From: an uncultured Elusimicrobia bacterium
GTDB taxonomy: Bacteria; Elusimicrobiota; Elusimicrobia; UBA1565; UBA9628
Assembly: GCA_903874575.1 (NCBI GenBank)
Contig: CAIQSZ010000186.1
Coordinates: 1 to 14,950, forward strand
Direction: 5' to 3'
DNA: 14,950 nucleotides
Shown: positions 13,920 through 14,950 of the stretch, in pieces
How the letters are laid out: every line of letters starts with the position of its first letter
How positions within the stretch are numbered: the stretch's first letter is position 1
Position numbers and translations under genes: made by a program
Notes under the pieces: generated by a model
What the model was told of the DNA's origin: nothing
Seen by the model: only the letters and a program-made list of their open reading frames with translations
The model's database searches: none

Positions 13920-14798
13920 ATGATAGCCCTCGCGTTCATCATAGCCGTGAATTCCGCGCTCGCCGCCGCGCTCGCGCGGGAATCCTGCGCGCTTGAGCGC
14001 ATCGAGGCGGCGCGCTCCGAGTTCGAAATTCTCTATGAGAAAGGGGAATTCGATAAGGCACGCGGCATTTTCAGCGCTTTGGAGCGCCGTTGCGATCTGG
14101 CTCCCGGGCACGACCGTCCGCGGGAGTTGAACGAGAGCTTCTTTCGCGTGGAGAGCGAAAAGGCGCTGGCCTACCTCAAGGGCGGCGATCCGCTGGAGTG
14201 CCTGCGCACGCTTGCGCCCCTGCGGCGTCCCTCGCCTCCCTTAGGTTACGCCGAATTCGGCTTCGACGACGACGCCGCCGTCGTCAAGGCCATCGAGCAC
14301 AACGCGGTCCTGTGCCAAAAAGCGGCGGATCGAGAATCGAGCGCTTTCACTCGCAAGCCGTGTCCGTTGAAGGACTTGCCTAAGATTCTGTCCGGCGTGG
14401 CGCTGCCGATGGGGGGAGGGGCTTCCGCGGCCTGCCTGCTCCTGATCGGCTCGAAAAGGGGCAAGGACTACTACCTGGACGACTCGGCGGCGGAGCCGAC
14501 GCCGTCCGACGCCTGCCCGCGGGTGGTTTCGGCGACCGCGGCGTCCGGGAAGATCCTCCTACGGGTCTTGAGCGTCCGCGAGGATGACGGGCCTCTGGCC
14601 GACGTCGGCGCGTGTTGCGGCCTCGAGCGCCTCGGCTACGCTCGGACCTCGGCGGGAGAGGTCGTCGAACTGGCCGCGAGCGACGAGCAACCTCCTTGCG
14701 GCGGGCGCGGCACCGCCAGGTTCCTGCCCTCGGCGGTCTACCGCCTCGCCGGCGACCGCCTCGAACTCCTAAAAGACACGACGATATCGTCGCATTGA
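13920..14798 (+). CDS. Secreted protein of unknown function, cysteine-containing
   Basis: I do not recognise this 292-residue protein. The first 19-20 residues (MIALAFIIAVNSALAAALA) look like a signal peptide with a short or absent basic region. A probable helical, TPR-like segment follows (about 25-135, with ARSEFEILYEKGEFDKA). The C-terminal half is mixed and rich in Gly/Pro, with several cysteines (near 133, 148, 171, 199, 233-234 and 260) that could form disulfides outside the cytoplasm. The ATG at 13920 has no Shine-Dalgarno. The frame is the same as that of the preceding phosphatase gene, 30 bases after its TAA, so reinitiation or modest readthrough coupling is possible. It may belong to the same transcript; a functional link with the receiver/phosphatase pair is speculative. 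Confidence 0.75.
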   Translation: MIALAFIIAVNSALAAALARESCALERIEAARSEFEILYEKGEFDKARGIFSALERRCDLAPGHDRPRELNESFFRVESEKALAYLKGGDPLECLRTLAPLRRPSPPLGYAEFGFDDDAAVVKAIEHNAVLCQKAADRESSAFTRKPCPLKDLPKILSGVALPMGGGASAACLLLIGSKRGKDYYLDDSAAEPTPSDACPRVVSATAASGKILLRVLSVREDDGPLADVGACCGLERLGYARTSAGEVVELAASDEQPPCGGRGTARFLPSAVYRLAGDRLELLKDTTISSH

Positions 14799-14840
14799 TT
14801 CGTTTTCGCGTCCACCGTCCCTTGCAGTCTGAGGGAATTG

Positions 14841-14876
14841 GGCCTAAAGACCTATATAAATGTAGGTCTTTAGGCC
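14841..14876. repeat. Perfect 14-base inverted repeat with AT-rich 8-base loop
   Basis: The arm GGCCTAAAGACCTA (14841-14854) and its exact reverse complement TAGGTCTTTAGGCC (14863-14876) enclose TATAAATG. The element is about 42% GC in a window that is otherwise close to 70%. It lies 42 bases after the last gene. It could be an mRNA hairpin terminator (no T-run follows), a dispersed palindromic repeat, a miniature mobile element or a protein-binding site. The sequence alone does not decide among these. Confidence 0.75.
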
Positions 14877-14950
14877 ATGTAGATGTCGGGCGCGCGGGGA
14901 CATGATCAACCCGGGCGCGGTCAAGAACCGCCCTAAGGCCATGTCGTGAC
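14877..14950. other. Non-coding right edge with short repeated words
   Basis: No gene-sized frame is visible. The 9-mer AGGCCATGT occurs at 14872-14880 and again at 14936-14944, CGGGCGCG occurs at 14887-14894 and 14912-14919, and GACATG (14899-14904) is complementary to CATGTC (14940-14945). GCGGT-CAAGA-ACCGC (14917-14931) can form a small hairpin. The stretch may be the upstream region of a gene beyond the window. Confidence 0.4.

Noticed and set aside
1..14950. tRNA, rRNA, CRISPR array or insertion sequence
   Set aside because: Intergenic gaps are short (the longest is about 150 bases at the right edge). I saw no cloverleaf, no regularly spaced direct repeats and no transposase motif.

Overview
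The window is a densely packed, very GC-rich stretch of a bacterial chromosome with 16 protein-coding genes. I see no tRNA, rRNA, CRISPR array or insertion sequence. Long antisense ORFs are common, as expected at this base composition, and were discounted. Gene content (SpoVG, an IGHMBP2-like helicase, a receiver-MBL fusion, an orphan CheY/CheC-like pair and many soluble or membrane housekeeping proteins) suits a free-living Gram-negative lineage from a poorly cultured phylum. My best guess is Elusimicrobiota; this is an impression, not a proof.

Layout. (1) 2-2016, plus: a D-Ala-D-Ala dipeptidase (VanX/DdpX family, possibly cut by the left edge) coupled by an ATGA overlap to an aldehyde dehydrogenase. 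(2) 2020-3303, minus: a fused response-regulator receiver and metallo-beta-lactamase-fold hydrolase. It is divergent from (3) 3330-4671, plus: rsmD (16S rRNA guanine methyltransferase, with an altered catalytic motif) and a Cas4/AddB-like PD-(D/E)XK nuclease with a four-cysteine Fe-S signature. (4) 8317-4653, minus: a PLD-type cardiolipin synthase, SixA phosphohistidine phosphatase, a membrane HELGH (M50-like) metalloprotease, a membrane diguanylate cyclase and a small zinc-ribbon membrane protein, the last four tightly packed. (5) 8382-11856, plus: a YgiD/DODA-type dioxygenase, an SF1 helicase and a protein ending in a shortened RibD/DHFR-like domain. (6) 11918-12810, plus: a two-CBS-domain protein and a SpoVG homologue with a structured leader. 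(7) 12931-14798, plus: a CheY-like receiver coupled to a CheC/CheX-like phosphatase, then a secreted protein of unknown function. (8) 14799-14950: non-coding, with a 36-base element made of two perfect 14-base inverted arms.

The genes do not form one pathway. Signalling is a theme (two receivers, a phospho-receiver phosphatase, SixA, a c-di-GMP synthase, CBS domains), as is envelope work (dipeptidase, cardiolipin synthase, membrane protease). The most interesting signals are regulatory or sequence-level. Two near-consensus sigma70 promoters have the -10 box only 5-8 bases from the start codon, implying leaderless mRNAs. The spoVG leader has a UUCG hairpin flanked by a perfect anti-Shine-Dalgarno. 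RsmD carries Gly where its catalytic Asp is expected. The right edge holds a low-GC perfect inverted repeat. I found no clear multi-gene novel defence or biosynthetic system.
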